Positions 31,083 to 42,067 of a stretch of DNA of 64,000 nt are shown piece by piece. The DNA is taken from positions 186,001 to 250,000 of the forward strand of contig NZ_RJTN01000002.1 in NCBI RefSeq assembly GCF_005497185.1. The letters run 5' to 3'. Position 1 is the first letter of the stretch. The number at the start of each line of letters is the position of its first letter. The notes beneath the pieces are model-generated. The model did not search any database. It was not told the DNA's origin and saw nothing but the letters and a program-made list of their open reading frames with translations. This DNA is from Pectobacterium polonicum. Lineage in GTDB: Bacteria > Pseudomonadota > Gammaproteobacteria > Enterobacterales > Enterobacteriaceae. A program made the translations under genes and the position numbers.

Positions 31083-32306
31083 TTATGACGCAAACCAAGG
31101 CTCTATCGGATCTGGGTAAGCTAGCCACATCGCCAGGCCTTCGGCCATTTCTTTGTCCGTCAACAGTGCGGCATTCAGATGGGTTCTCAACGCGTGCTCA
31201 TCCATGTCGATACCGATAAACACCAGTTCCTGCCGCGCATCGCCTACGCCATCCACCCAAATAGAACGAATATAATCAAGCGATTCACTATCTGTCGGCC
31301 ACCTTTCTTTCGGCGCACTGACCCACCATGAACCAGCCAGCCCCTGACGTGCCACGCCGCCTGCCTGAGACCACGATCCGGCATATTCCGGGCGGCTTGC
31401 CAACCAGAAATAGCCTTTGGATCTGACAACCCCCGCGAGCGAACGCTCCATTACGTGTGCAAAGCGAGCCGGGTGAAAAGGCCGACGCGCGCGGAACACA
31501 AAACTGGCGATGCCATACTCCTCAGTTTCAGGCGTATGTTCACCGCGTAACTCTTTCAACCATCCAGGAGCTTGTGCTGCTTTGTCGAAATCAAATAATC
31601 CCGTATTGAGCACCTCGTTCAACGGCACTGCCCCAAATTCGGCGTGAAGTATTCTCGCGCTTGGATTCAGTGAACGAATGATCGCAACCAACTTCTGTTG
31701 TTGAGCCACATCAATCAGATCGATTTTGTTCAAGATGATCACATCGCAAAATTCGATCTGGTCGATTAATAGATCCACAACACTGCGCTCATCCCCCTCT
31801 CCTAACGACTCTCCGCGTGAATGGATGCTGTCCACCGAAGCATAATCGTTTAAGAAATTATACCCATCGACAACGGTCACCATGGTATCCAGACGAGCCA
31901 CTTCAGAAAGGCTTTCGCCATCATCACCTGCAAACGTGAATGTCTCCGCGACAGGAAGCGGCTCCGCGATACCGGTTGATTCAATAACCAACTGATCAAA
32001 ACGCCCCTCTTTCGCCAGCCGATTGACTTCGAGCAGGAGATCTTCACGCAGCGTGCAACAGATACAACCGTTGCTCATCTCTACCAGCTTTTCGTCCGTC
32101 CGTGACAGCTCAGCACCGCCCTCTCTCACCAGGGCTGCGTCAATATTCACTTCTGACATGTCATTAACGATCACTGCGACGCGTCGGCCATCACGATTAT
32201 TCAGAATATGGTTAAGCAGCGTGGTCTTCCCCGCGCCGAGAAAGCCGGATAGAACGGTCACTGGTAATCTTGCATCTGATTTCTGTCTAGCTACAACGTC
32301 AGCCAT
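31083..32306 (-). CDS. zigA: zinc metallochaperone GTPase, ZigA/CobW (COG0523) family
   Basis: G3E-family GTPase thought to deliver zinc to client enzymes during zinc starvation. The 407-aa protein has Walker [15 protein letters not shown], the metal-binding CxCC motif [11 protein letters not shown], and the guanine motif NKIDL. The C-terminal CobW_C domain ends with [13 protein letters not shown] perfect 20-bp palindrome upstream (32420-32439) resembles a Zur box, supporting zinc regulation. The symbol is assigned by similarity. Confidence 0.88.
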   Translation of the reverse strand: MADVVARQKSDARLPVTVLSGFLGAGKTTLLNHILNNRDGRRVAVIVNDMSEVNIDAALVREGGAELSRTDEKLVEMSNGCICCTLREDLLLEVNRLAKEGRFDQLVIESTGIAEPLPVAETFTFAGDDGESLSEVARLDTMVTVVDGYNFLNDYASVDSIHSRGESLGEGDERSVVDLLIDQIEFCDVIILNKIDLIDVAQQQKLVAIIRSLNPSARILHAEFGAVPLNEVLNTGLFDFDKAAQAPGWLKELRGEHTPETEEYGIASFVFRARRPFHPARFAHVMERSLAGVVRSKGYFWLASRPEYAGSWSQAGGVARQGLAGSWWVSAPKERWPTDSESLDYIRSIWVDGVGDARQELVFIGIDMDEHALRTHLNAALLTDKEMAEGLAMWLAYPDPIEPWFAS

Positions 32307-32419
32307 ATTTCACACTCTCTGATGATTCAAGGTCGTTTACGTTTCCGCTTCGAAATGATTTATCACCACAAATATTTCGTTTTTGAACACCCATAGCGAT
32401 AATCTTTCCATGCATTTTG

Positions 32420-32439
32420 TGTTATGTTATAACATAACA
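32420..32439. promoter_or_regulatory. Zur-like operator
   Basis: TGTTATGTTATAACATAACA is a perfect 20-bp palindrome. It keeps the TGTTAT/ATAACA halves seen in Zur boxes. It lies about 115 bases upstream of zigA and 34 bases upstream of a short divergent frame. Confidence 0.75.
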
Positions 32440-32472
32440 ATTCAGCCATGAAAAATCATTGAGGATTTTACT

Positions 32473-32523
32473 TTGTCTAATAATATTAAAGTCGGCGGGG
32501 TTACCCTGCCAGACACCTTGTAG
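32473..32523 (+). pseudogene. short divergent frame behind the Zur-like box (possible gene remnant)
   Basis: A good GAGGA site (32461-32465) precedes a TTG codon at 32473. Only 16 codons follow before TAG at 32521, encoding MSNNIKVGGVTLPDTL. The well-formed start region on a strand sharing the Zur-like operator suggests a truncated zinc-regulated gene or a leader peptide. Nothing recognisable continues downstream. Confidence 0.3.
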
Positions 32524-32699
32524 ACAGCACACAACCCGCATCGCGCCAGCGTTTTCTTTCTCCAGCCGTTCGAACTTTCTCCAACCAGGCAAGCCAGTTC
32601 TACAATTAGAATGTTAAGATAGATGCAGCAAGCGTTTTCCGTATTCGGAAATGTATGCGGTTTGTTGTAAAAACTAAGCCATTACTTAAGGAGCGAAAA

Positions 32700-33320
32700 A
32701 TGGCACGTGGTTCAGCAAGTAAAAGTTATCCCGCCGTCTCGCCACTGCTTTCGTCACACGATATCACGCGTCTTCTTTTACAGCCCGTGGCACAGTGTAT
32801 TTCGGATGAATATCCCTGGGTAAGCAATGATGAAGCGTTGATCGACAAACATTTTAAAGGGGTTTGCGCACAGGTCATGCGCGTGACCCACACCCAATCG
32901 AGGATAGAATGGAATCACTACGGCTCTGGCTATGCCTCTTTTATCGACGCCTGGTTTTATAAGAATACACCGGATTTTAATGCCAAACGCCCGGTTCACT
33001 ATGGTGAAGAGCACACCGGATTGACAGTTTTACTAAGTCGCCTGTCGCCTTATTTCGTTTTTATGGAAAGCGAGAAGCAATGGGATGTTCACGGCGGCGG
33101 TTATCAGGCGCTTCCTGAACTGGAAATGATCGATAGGCTGGAGACACCCGCCGTTATTGCATTGAGCCAGCAGATTCAGTCAGAACTGGAGAAGTGTGGG
33201 CTTGTACGCGCTTATAAGGAACAATTGGCATCTCTGTTACCCACTGGTACTCGCGTGCCGACAGTGCTAACAGATCGCGGCTTCACACAGTTCGATGCCT
33301 TATTCCATTGGGAAGATTGA
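32700..33320 (+). CDS. protein of unknown function
   Basis: I do not recognise the family. I chose the ATG at 32700 (MARGSASKSYPAV), preceded by AAGGAG at good spacing, giving 206 aa; the longer open frame from 32655 lacks such a site. There is no signal peptide or membrane segment. The protein is rich in aromatic residues (WVSNDE, RIEWNHYGSGYASFIDAWFYKN, EKQWDVHGGGYQALPE), which suggests a compact cytoplasmic fold. Neighbours give no clue. Confidence 0.6.
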   Translation: MARGSASKSYPAVSPLLSSHDITRLLLQPVAQCISDEYPWVSNDEALIDKHFKGVCAQVMRVTHTQSRIEWNHYGSGYASFIDAWFYKNTPDFNAKRPVHYGEEHTGLTVLLSRLSPYFVFMESEKQWDVHGGGYQALPELEMIDRLETPAVIALSQQIQSELEKCGLVRAYKEQLASLLPTGTRVPTVLTDRGFTQFDALFHWED

Positions 33321-33421
33321 GTCATTAACGTAGCCGAAGCGCGCGCCAGCATAAATTAACATCGCGCAATGTTGTCGATCGAATGAAGGCAGTGTGTGCC
33401 GCATACAAAATGATTCCTGCA

Positions 33422-33808
33422 TCAGTCTGACGTTATCTCAATCAGATTACCATCAGGGTCACTGACAATCGCTTCATAAAATCCGTCCCCCGTCATGCGA
33501 GGTGGGGCAACCAAAATGTCGCGTTCTGCCGCTTTATTGGCTAACGCCTCGACATCCGCCTTACTTCCGACCGAAATGGCGACGTGCGCCCAGCCGCAGC
33601 CTTCTTTATTGCTTAAGGCTTCCGCCAGTACCGGCAGCGTCATCAGCTCAATGGAGGCACCCTCGCTAAGTTGAACGAAATGCGATTCAAATCCGGGGCG
33701 ATTCTGACTCACATATTTTTCTCCCACCTGAGCAGCGAAGAACTCTTGCCAAAATGCCGCCTGTGCGGCCAGATCGGCTGTCCATAATGCAACGTGTGCC
33801 ACTTTCAT
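33422..33808 (-). CDS. VOC-family (glyoxalase/bleomycin-resistance-like) protein
   Basis: Vicinal-oxygen-chelate fold protein with unknown substrate. About 128 aa, with two beta-alpha-beta-beta-beta halves. Likely metal ligands lie in VAHVALWT, WAHVAISV and GNLIEIT; the ending DPDGNLIEI is a family signature. Two adjacent ATGs are possible (33811 and 33808); the second is better spaced from AAGGA. Confidence 0.8.
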   Translation of the reverse strand: MKVAHVALWTADLAAQAAFWQEFFAAQVGEKYVSQNRPGFESHFVQLSEGASIELMTLPVLAEALSNKEGCGWAHVAISVGSKADVEALANKAAERDILVAPPRMTGDGFYEAIVSDPDGNLIEITSD

Positions 33809-33871
33809 CATGATTCCTTCTTAACCGTTGTCTTTCACATCACCATCGTCAAGGATACCCATCAACGGCGA

Positions 33872-34669
33872 TTACCGTGTGCCATTCAGAATGGTTAAAA
33901 TCTGCGAGTGCAGCTCTGGGTTACCGGATGCGACCACCGTGCCACCCGCTTCTGCACGTTGCCCGTTGAGATTGGTAATGATGCCGCCCGCTTGCTCAAT
34001 AATCGGAATCAGCGCGACAATATCGTAGGGCTGCAATGCAAACTCCACGCAGATATCAATCTGACCTGCCGCCAGCATTGCCAGCGCATAGCACTCACCG
34101 CCATAGCGCGTCATTAATGTGCTTTCGGTGAGTTCGGCGAAGCGAACGGTCGGATGCATACTCAGCGCTTCCGGTGCGGTGGTGTGAAGAATTGCCTGTG
34201 CGAGCGATACGTCTTTACGCGTGCTTAAGCGTGTTTCGCTCTGCTGGTCGCTACGCCAGGCCTGTGAGCCATCAGCCCAGAAACGCTCTCCGGTAAATGG
34301 CTGGCTCATCATTCCCATCACGGCACGCTCATGATGCAGCAGACCAATGAGCGTTCCCCACACGGGTAGCCCGCACAAGAAAGGTCGGGTTCCATCAACC
34401 GGATCTAAAACCCAGCGGATTGACCCTGCGCCACTCAAGCCAAATTCCTCCCCTATAATCGCGTGATCGGGATAATGGCGCGTGATGTGTTCACGTATCA
34501 CACGCTCGGCCTCCCGATCGGCTTCCGTAACCGGATCAAAGCGAAAGCCCTCTTTTGGCTTGGTATCAATTTGGTCTGCGGTAAGGGAACGAAAACGCGG
34601 TAAGGTTTCCTGACTGGCTAGCGTGGCGAGTTCATGAAAAAAGGCAATATCGGGAAGCGGTTGATTCAT
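33872..34669 (-). CDS. hisN: inositol-monophosphatase-family histidinol-phosphatase (HisN-like)
   Basis: Mg2+-dependent phosphatase. The 265-aa protein has the metal motifs IIGEEFG, LDPVDGTRPF and, near the C-terminus, the expected aspartate in QPYDIVALIPIIEQAGG. Blocks such as FRFDPVTEADREAERVI and YGGECYALAMLAAGQID resemble HisN-type histidinol-phosphate phosphatases rather than SuhB. As enterobacteria usually use HisB, the physiological substrate is uncertain. The start has AAGG upstream. Confidence 0.75.
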   Translation of the reverse strand: MNQPLPDIAFFHELATLASQETLPRFRSLTADQIDTKPKEGFRFDPVTEADREAERVIREHITRHYPDHAIIGEEFGLSGAGSIRWVLDPVDGTRPFLCGLPVWGTLIGLLHHERAVMGMMSQPFTGERFWADGSQAWRSDQQSETRLSTRKDVSLAQAILHTTAPEALSMHPTVRFAELTESTLMTRYGGECYALAMLAAGQIDICVEFALQPYDIVALIPIIEQAGGIITNLNGQRAEAGGTVVASGNPELHSQILTILNGTR

Positions 34670-34832
34670 GGTGTTTTACCTTCCTATCGCGTTTGCGTGA
34701 GGTTATGTTGAGAATTGAGGCCGATAGATAGCAATGCTCATTTAAGCTCGATAATGCATTTATTAACGCAATTAATTTGCTCGATTATGAATGATTAAGC
34801 CAGTGTAGACAATCTCACTTTCATCTACTGAT

Positions 34833-34869
34833 AAAAAAATAGCCCCCAAATGCTGCTGTCAGGGGGCTA
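34833..34869 (-). terminator. ascFB operon terminator
   Basis: On the minus strand TAGCCCCC pairs with GGGGGCTA across a 14-nt loop, followed by seven T residues. Confidence 0.88.
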
Positions 34870-34900
34870 TAACAAGGGGAAGTAAACCAGATTACGTCAT

Positions 34901-36352
<1,452 letters not shown>

Positions 36353-36372
36353 TCAGCTAATTAGTGCTTCAT

Positions 36373-37833
36373 TTAATTCGTGTTCGTTGCATGGTGCGGC
36401 GCGGAAGCCTCATCGCTCTGTACGCGTTTCTCTTCTGGTTTTTCTTCTACCGGAATGTCTTCAAAGCCCAGCAGCAAGGTAACGAAGAAGGAAATCACGA
36501 CGGACAGAATCATGACGCCAAACACCCAGGCAATGCTCATCGGATTGGTCGGATCGAAAAATTGTACGCTAGTGAATAGCCCCGGCGACGCCATTGAATG
36601 GCTTGCCAACCCACCGATGCCAGCGACGGCACCACAGATAAAACCGGTGATTAAACAGGCGATCAGCGGACGTTTCAGGCGTAACGCGACACCGTATAGC
36701 GCGGGCTCAGAGATCCCAGCAACAATGGCCGATGCCGCCGCAGCCAGCGCCGTCTGGCGCAGTTCCGGGTTCTTGGTGCGCCAGGCGACCGCCAGTGAAG
36801 AGCCGCCAAGCGACAGGTTCGCACCAATTTCAGATGGCATGACCATGCCTTCTTTACCGGTTTCGGCGATGGTTTGAATGATAGTCGGGGTAAACACGCG
36901 GTGCATACCCGTCATCACCAGCAGCGGCCAGATGGCTCCCATGATGGCAACAGACAGCCAGCCCAGATAATCATGCACGGTATACACCACCGCAGAAATA
37001 CCGCTACCAATCCAGATGCCAATCGGGCCGATCAGCATCATGGCAATCGGGGAGGCAATCAGCACGATTAACATTGGCTTGAGGAAGTTTTTAGTCACGG
37101 CTGGCGTAATACGGTCTACCCATTTTTCAATGTAAGACAGAATCCAGGTCATACACAGCGCCGGAATCACCGTATAGGTATACTTCACCGCCGTGACCGA
37201 CAGCCCCATAAATACCACCTGTTGGCCCTGTGCTGCTTTTGCCATCAGATCGATAAACGTCGGATGCACCAACACCCCGGCGATAGCAATTGCCAGCGAC
37301 ATATTGGTTTTGAATTTTACCGCCGCAGACGCCGCCACCATAATCGGCAGGAAGAAGAATGCGCCATCGCCAATCACGTTCAGAATCGTGATCGTTGATG
37401 CCCCTTTCTCAAACAGTCCGGTCATATCGAGGATCATGGCGAGCAACTTCACCATCGAACCACCGATAATCGCCGGAATAAGCGGCGACATCGTGCCAAT
37501 CAACGCATCCAGAATCCCTGCCCCGATGCGTCGCAGCGTAATTTTATTATTCACCGGAACGGCTTTTTCAGCCCCTGCACTTTCTGGCAGCAGCTTCACT
37601 ACTTCGGCGTAGGCCTGAGAGACGGTGTTGCCGATGATGACCTGACACTGGTTATCATTTTTCACCACACCCAGCACGCCGCTTATCGCCTTCAATTCGG
37701 CCACATTCGCCGCATCATTATCTTTCAGCACAAAGCGCAGACGCGTCATACAGTGGGTTACCGCAGCGATGTTATCAGCACCACCGATGGCATCGACAAT
37801 CGAACGGGATACAGCCGCATAATTCTTTGACAT
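36373..37833 (-). CDS. ascF: PTS aryl-beta-glucoside EIIBC component AscF
   Basis: Phosphotransferase permease that imports and phosphorylates aryl-beta-glucosides. The 486 aa compare with 485 in E. coli AscF. The EIIB domain (residues 1-85) has the phosphocysteine in THCMTRLRF. The EIIC membrane domain follows with about ten helices and GISEPALYGVALRLKRPL. It has no EIIA domain, so a separate EIIA-glucose protein is needed. It is divergent from ascG. Confidence 0.94.
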   Translation of the reverse strand: MSKNYAAVSRSIVDAIGGADNIAAVTHCMTRLRFVLKDNDAANVAELKAISGVLGVVKNDNQCQVIIGNTVSQAYAEVVKLLPESAGAEKAVPVNNKITLRRIGAGILDALIGTMSPLIPAIIGGSMVKLLAMILDMTGLFEKGASTITILNVIGDGAFFFLPIMVAASAAVKFKTNMSLAIAIAGVLVHPTFIDLMAKAAQGQQVVFMGLSVTAVKYTYTVIPALCMTWILSYIEKWVDRITPAVTKNFLKPMLIVLIASPIAMMLIGPIGIWIGSGISAVVYTVHDYLGWLSVAIMGAIWPLLVMTGMHRVFTPTIIQTIAETGKEGMVMPSEIGANLSLGGSSLAVAWRTKNPELRQTALAAAASAIVAGISEPALYGVALRLKRPLIACLITGFICGAVAGIGGLASHSMASPGLFTSVQFFDPTNPMSIAWVFGVMILSVVISFFVTLLLGFEDIPVEEKPEEKRVQSDEASAPHHATNTN

Positions 37834-38196
37834 GGATAGACAATCTCTCGTAATCGCGCACGTTACACCGATTTCAACAAACCGCTCACCGCGAGTTCAT
37901 TGTTTAGCGAACGAACATTTATTATTTAATTTCATACAGTTATGAAAGTATTCATGCCGGTATCCCTGCTCCATACAACGTAGTGAAACGCTGATGGGTA
38001 ACCGGTTCCACATGATATTCTTTATATGTGAATGTAATTTCAATAGATGAATTGTTAATATTTTACTTATGTGACCACGATCGCCATGAAAAGTACAATT
38101 CTCCACTCGATCGTATTGGCTCTACATTTATCACCCTGCTGCTACCAGCTTAAAATGTGTAAAATGGTGGACGTGTTCAACGTCTCAGGATGTCCC
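37834..38196. promoter_or_regulatory. ascF/ascG divergent control region with AscG-like operator
   Basis: A LacI-family type palindrome centred on AACCGGTT lies at 37998-38009. It resembles the AACCGG core recalled for E. coli AscG sites. The remaining sequence is AT-rich promoter DNA; a 69-codon minus-strand frame inside it looks non-coding. Confidence 0.5.
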
Positions 38197-39210
38197 ATGT
38201 CAACAATGCAGGAAGTGGCGAAGAAAGCAGGCGTATCAAAAGCGACGGTGTCGCGCGTGCTTTCAGGCAAAGGCTATACCAGTGAAGAAACCAAAACGCT
38301 GGTCTATCAGGCTATTGAGGAGACGGGATATCAGCCAAATTTACTGGCACGTAATCTGGCGACCAGCAAATCAGCCTGCATCGGTTTGGTGGTGACGAAC
38401 ACGCTCTATCACGGTAGCTATTTTAACGAACTGCTGTCGCAGGCCGCTAAGAAACTGGAAGACAACGGGCGTCAGCTTATTCTGGTTGACGGCAAACACA
38501 GCGCCGATGAAGAACGCGCCGCGATTCAATTCCTGCTCGGTTTGCGCTGCGATGCGATCATCATTTACCCTCGTTTTCTCAACGTGGATGAGATGGATGA
38601 CATTATCGATCAACACAAGCAACCGATCATGGTGGTCAACCGTAAACTGCGTAGACACCAAAGCCACTGCATTTGCTGCGATCACAAAGGTTCCAGCTAT
38701 AACGCCACACAGCATTTGATCGCACGCGGCCATAAAGACATCGCGTTTATCACCGGTTCGCTGGATTCACCGACCGCTATCGAACGCCTTTCCGGCTATA
38801 AAGACGCGCTGACAGCAGCGAACATCGCGGTGCGGGATGAACTGATTGTGAGAGGAAAATGGACGCCGCGCTGTGGTTCGCTGGCTATTACCACCCTGCG
38901 CGATAACCGGGTGTCATTCAGTGCCGTTCTTGCCAGCAATGACGATATGGCGATTGGTGCGATAAAAGCGCTGGATGAAGCCGGTGTTGCCGTACCGAAC
39001 GATGTTTCTGTGGTCGGGTTCGACGATATTCCCACCGCTCCGTTTTTGAAGCCATCACTCTCCAGCGTAAAAGATCCGGTGAGCGATATGATCAACGAAG
39101 TGATTAACCGCCTGATCGCGATGCTGGACGGCGGATATTTCTCGAAAGATAACCTGTTCTTGTCTGAGCTGCGGGTCAGAGATTCGGTTCAAAACGGGCC
39201 GTACTTGTAA
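38197..39210 (+). CDS. ascG: LacI-family repressor AscG
   Basis: Repressor of the asc operon. I chose the ATG at 38197 (MSTMQEVAKKAGVSKATVSRVL), preceded by CAGGA, giving 337 aa. The upstream extension in the open frame is not conserved. The HTH is at residues 4-25 and the hinge around 45-60. The sugar-binding domain carries GLVVTNTLYHGSYFNELL and ASNDDMAIGAIKAL. It is divergent from ascFB and ends at a strong terminator. Confidence 0.93.
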   Translation: MSTMQEVAKKAGVSKATVSRVLSGKGYTSEETKTLVYQAIEETGYQPNLLARNLATSKSACIGLVVTNTLYHGSYFNELLSQAAKKLEDNGRQLILVDGKHSADEERAAIQFLLGLRCDAIIIYPRFLNVDEMDDIIDQHKQPIMVVNRKLRRHQSHCICCDHKGSSYNATQHLIARGHKDIAFITGSLDSPTAIERLSGYKDALTAANIAVRDELIVRGKWTPRCGSLAITTLRDNRVSFSAVLASNDDMAIGAIKALDEAGVAVPNDVSVVGFDDIPTAPFLKPSLSSVKDPVSDMINEVINRLIAMLDGGYFSKDNLFLSELRVRDSVQNGPYL

Positions 39211-39230
39211 CCAACCCGTCCGAATCCGCT

Positions 39231-39255
39231 ACGGGGTCGTTTCAGACCCCGTTTT
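39231..39255 (+). terminator. ascG terminator
   Basis: ACGGGGTC-GTTTCA-GACCCCGT followed by a T tract. Confidence 0.85.
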
Positions 39256-39306
39256 AACGCCGAATTTCCCTTTCAGTCGCTGAGCTCGTTCTGCACAGCA
39301 ACAGGC

Positions 39307-41259
39307 TTAGAATTGCCACTGGACGCCCACGCTGTAGCGCGTTTGATCGCCATCCAGATGACCGAAACGGCCGCCGACTTCGGAATACAGATTCAGATTT
39401 TCTGCCGCAAGCCACTGTACGCCGACCGTTGCCCGCCCAAAGTTCTTATCCTGTTCCCCCACCGCCACGCGTCGGTTTGCTCCATCGACACGATCTTTCA
39501 CCGTAAAGCTGGAACCAAGCCCATCGGCCAATTCACGCACCCACGCCACCGTGGCATAAGGCTGTAACGACGTTTTGTTGCTGAATTCCACCTTGCCACG
39601 CACGCGCCAGCCCAGACTGGCTTCCAGCGAATCAACATCCTGTTTTTCATACCGTACGCCCGTCCGCAGGTTACCTTTGTCATCAAACGCATTGATGCGG
39701 TAACGTGCGTAATCCAGCCCGGCAACCGGACCGGTACGCAGTCCGCCGAGCGAAAAATCATAACCGCCTGTTACGCGGGCACCGACAAATTGCGCTTCGG
39801 TATTGCCATCCAGCGTGTTGTCCAACAGTACCGGACCACCCGCAGATTGCAGATACACCGAGCGGCGTGACGAAATGGCCGCCCGGCCCGCCGTCACGTC
39901 GCTACCCAACCAGGCGGGTCCCCCCTGATTCAGCAAACCGTAGACGCCAGCTTGCCAGGTATCGCTTTCAATATGTCCATTGCGCTCAAGCTTATCCTTG
40001 CTACGCAGCAGGCTCAGGCTGCCACCAATCGTGACAATGTCACTTAATTGATAATCGACCAGTGCATAGGCCATCGCCTGACGGGAACGCTGCTGCGGTG
40101 CACGGTCAAAGCCATTTGATGGAATCACATCGCCCTCAACCCCGACGGCCGTATCCAGCGTCCCTGCGCTACGCGTGGTATTTTGCAACAGCAGCCAGCG
40201 CTGATTGTGCAACTCGCTCAGCGACTGGTGCTGACGTTTCAGGCTCTCTTCCATCGCCCGCTGCATCGCGGCAGCAGAATACGCCGAATGCAGTAAATCG
40301 GTATTGGAGATCTCCAGCAGCAGCCGTGTCACCAGCCGTGAAACGTCACGCAGGCGCTGATCGATACGTTCCTGACCCAACACGCTGGTCAGAAAGGCTT
40401 CGTTATCAACTGTGGGGTTATGCCACGTCGCCCCTCCCGGCACTGCGGGGTTCGTGGTTTGCTCATAGCCATCCTGATCGCCAATATCCCAGTTGGTCGC
40501 TTCCATATAGAGCACGGGAATATCAAACGCTTCATTGAAGCTATCGCCGTCGCTGCAACAGCCGGTTCCTGCCGGATAACTCGCATTCAGCCCCGGATTG
40601 GTGAACAGTTCGATGCCCAGTTCGTTCGCAATACGCAGCGTCTGTTCGCGCAGGCTGGCCAGCTCAGGATTCGCCACGCTGTTATCGCCGGCGTGTGCGT
40701 AGAGTTTGTCACCGGTAATCATACTGTCCATGTTAATCATGGCCTTAAGGCCGCCCTCGGTTCCCTGAGCGATCAACTCATTAACCATCGCGCGCGAACC
40801 GCGCAGCCCTTCTTCTTCCGCACCAAAGGCTGCAAAGACCAGCGTTTTTTCCGTCTGAATACCGCTAAAATTACGCGCTACTTCTGTCAGGATCGATGCG
40901 CCGGACGCATTATCATCCAGCCCTTGCAGCGTCGGCCGACCGAAGAAGGTATCAAAGTGCGCGCCAGTAATAATGTATTCGCTGCTTAGCCCGGTATTAT
41001 AGGCCAACACGTTTTGTGACGAACGTGTCGTACCGCCTGCCGTCCAGGAGAAATCCTGCCTGAGCGTGGTATAACCGGGTGCCATACGTTGCGTCATCCA
41101 GTCTGCCGCACCAGCAAAATTGGCTGTATCACGATAACGTCCCGGATAATCATTAATGAGCGTATCTACGGTCTCGCGCGCATAATCACCGTAATCATAA
41201 GCCCATGCTGGTACACATAAACACGCCATCCCCACCGCAACTGCGACTTGCTTGAACAT
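39307..41259 (-). CDS. autotransporter with M28 aminopeptidase passenger
   Basis: Secreted zinc aminopeptidase linked to an outer-membrane beta-barrel. I chose the ATG at 41259 (650 aa) with GGAG upstream. The signal peptide ends VPAWA before YDYGDY. The passenger (about 25-330) carries the M28 zinc motifs GAHFDT, GLDDNASGAS, AAFGAEEEGLRG and INMDSM, and resembles Iap-type peptidases. Residues 385-650 form an autotransporter barrel with alternating strands and the C-terminal aromatic ending VQWQF. The passenger is globular, not a beta-helix. No neighbouring gene suggests a partner. Confidence 0.88.
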   Translation of the reverse strand: MFKQVAVAVGMACLCVPAWAYDYGDYARETVDTLINDYPGRYRDTANFAGAADWMTQRMAPGYTTLRQDFSWTAGGTTRSSQNVLAYNTGLSSEYIITGAHFDTFFGRPTLQGLDDNASGASILTEVARNFSGIQTEKTLVFAAFGAEEEGLRGSRAMVNELIAQGTEGGLKAMINMDSMITGDKLYAHAGDNSVANPELASLREQTLRIANELGIELFTNPGLNASYPAGTGCCSDGDSFNEAFDIPVLYMEATNWDIGDQDGYEQTTNPAVPGGATWHNPTVDNEAFLTSVLGQERIDQRLRDVSRLVTRLLLEISNTDLLHSAYSAAAMQRAMEESLKRQHQSLSELHNQRWLLLQNTTRSAGTLDTAVGVEGDVIPSNGFDRAPQQRSRQAMAYALVDYQLSDIVTIGGSLSLLRSKDKLERNGHIESDTWQAGVYGLLNQGGPAWLGSDVTAGRAAISSRRSVYLQSAGGPVLLDNTLDGNTEAQFVGARVTGGYDFSLGGLRTGPVAGLDYARYRINAFDDKGNLRTGVRYEKQDVDSLEASLGWRVRGKVEFSNKTSLQPYATVAWVRELADGLGSSFTVKDRVDGANRRVAVGEQDKNFGRATVGVQWLAAENLNLYSEVGGRFGHLDGDQTRYSVGVQWQF

Positions 41260-41600
41260 GAACACCACTCCCTTTTCTCATTATCAACAACACCAGATGA
41301 ACCTTATTCAGGTCATGTCTTTGTTAAAAAAAGAAAAATAGCAGCAATATTCATTCCAATGCGATAGAAGCAAAAGAAAATATGATGAAATGTGTCAAAA
41401 CGCAGCAAAACGAAAGGGAATAATCAGAATTATGTAATGCTGATTAATCATAGCGTTAGTCATGAATGAACCTAGTTTGACACAGGTGACAGACGAAGGG
41501 TGATCGAGAAGAAAAAGAGAATAGGAACGAGACGGGCTTGGTGAAAATATTTTTATGAAGAGGCATCAATGAGAGGCAATAAGGGTAAAGAAGCAAAATA
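41260..41600. other. AT-rich intergenic region upstream of the autotransporter gene
   Basis: No gene seen on either strand. It probably holds the promoter for the minus-strand autotransporter gene. The region is A-rich on the plus strand from about 41325 to 41420. Confidence 0.5.
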
Positions 41601-41628
41601 CGCACCGAAAACGATCGTTTTCGGTGCG
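41601..41628 (-). terminator. terminator downstream of the small gene at 41660
   Basis: CGCACCGAAAACGA followed by its complement TCGTTTTCGGTGCG forms a perfect 28-bp palindrome. On the minus strand it runs into TATTTTGC. It is placed 31 bases after the 41660 stop. Confidence 0.75.
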
Positions 41629-41659
41629 CGATTATCCATTTTGCCAGATTGAGACAGCC

Positions 41660-41887
41660 CTAAACGTAAACGTTAAGCTGATTATTTTCCGTTGGGCGAT
41701 TAATCCCATCAGCGATGGGGGGCGTAAATACGGAGCCGCTATTTTCGTAAGCGGTCCGAGTACGGGTAGATGCGTCCTGATTAGGATAACCAGACAGCTG
41801 CGACGAACGGGAAATGCCTTGGACATAATCAAGTTTGTCAGGCGTTGAGTAATATGACACTGGAGAAACCAAGTTGAGACCAATCAT
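41660..41887 (-). CDS. small protein of unknown function (75 aa)
   Basis: I do not recognise this protein. The start region is good: AGGGGGA lies 4-5 bases before the ATG at 41887. A strong hairpin terminator follows the stop, so the unit looks like a genuine monocistronic gene. The sequence is polar, rich in Ser, Thr, Asn and Tyr, with no signal peptide or membrane segment. It starts MIGLNLVSPVSYYSTP and ends NRPTENNQLNVYV. A competing frame (41632-41883) lacks these signals. Confidence 0.6.
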   Translation of the reverse strand: MIGLNLVSPVSYYSTPDKLDYVQGISRSSQLSGYPNQDASTRTRTAYENSGSVFTPPIADGINRPTENNQLNVYV

Positions 41888-42067
41888 TTTTTCCCCCTAT
41901 TCATCTCATCTGCCAGTAAAACTTATCTTGCTTACTAATGAGTATAGAACAGTCAAACGGGGGGAATATGTAAGGTTTTGTCTGAAAAAACATCGCTGAC
42001 ACGGTCCCAATAAAAGGGAAATAAGCGCCAAATTCAGCAAGGTATTTTTTGATTCAATATCAAAATG

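Noticed and set aside
39705..40989. Several long plus-strand frames opposite the autotransporter gene
   Set aside because: They overlap a clearly coding gene with recognisable domains; Arg/Pro/Ser-rich shadow composition.
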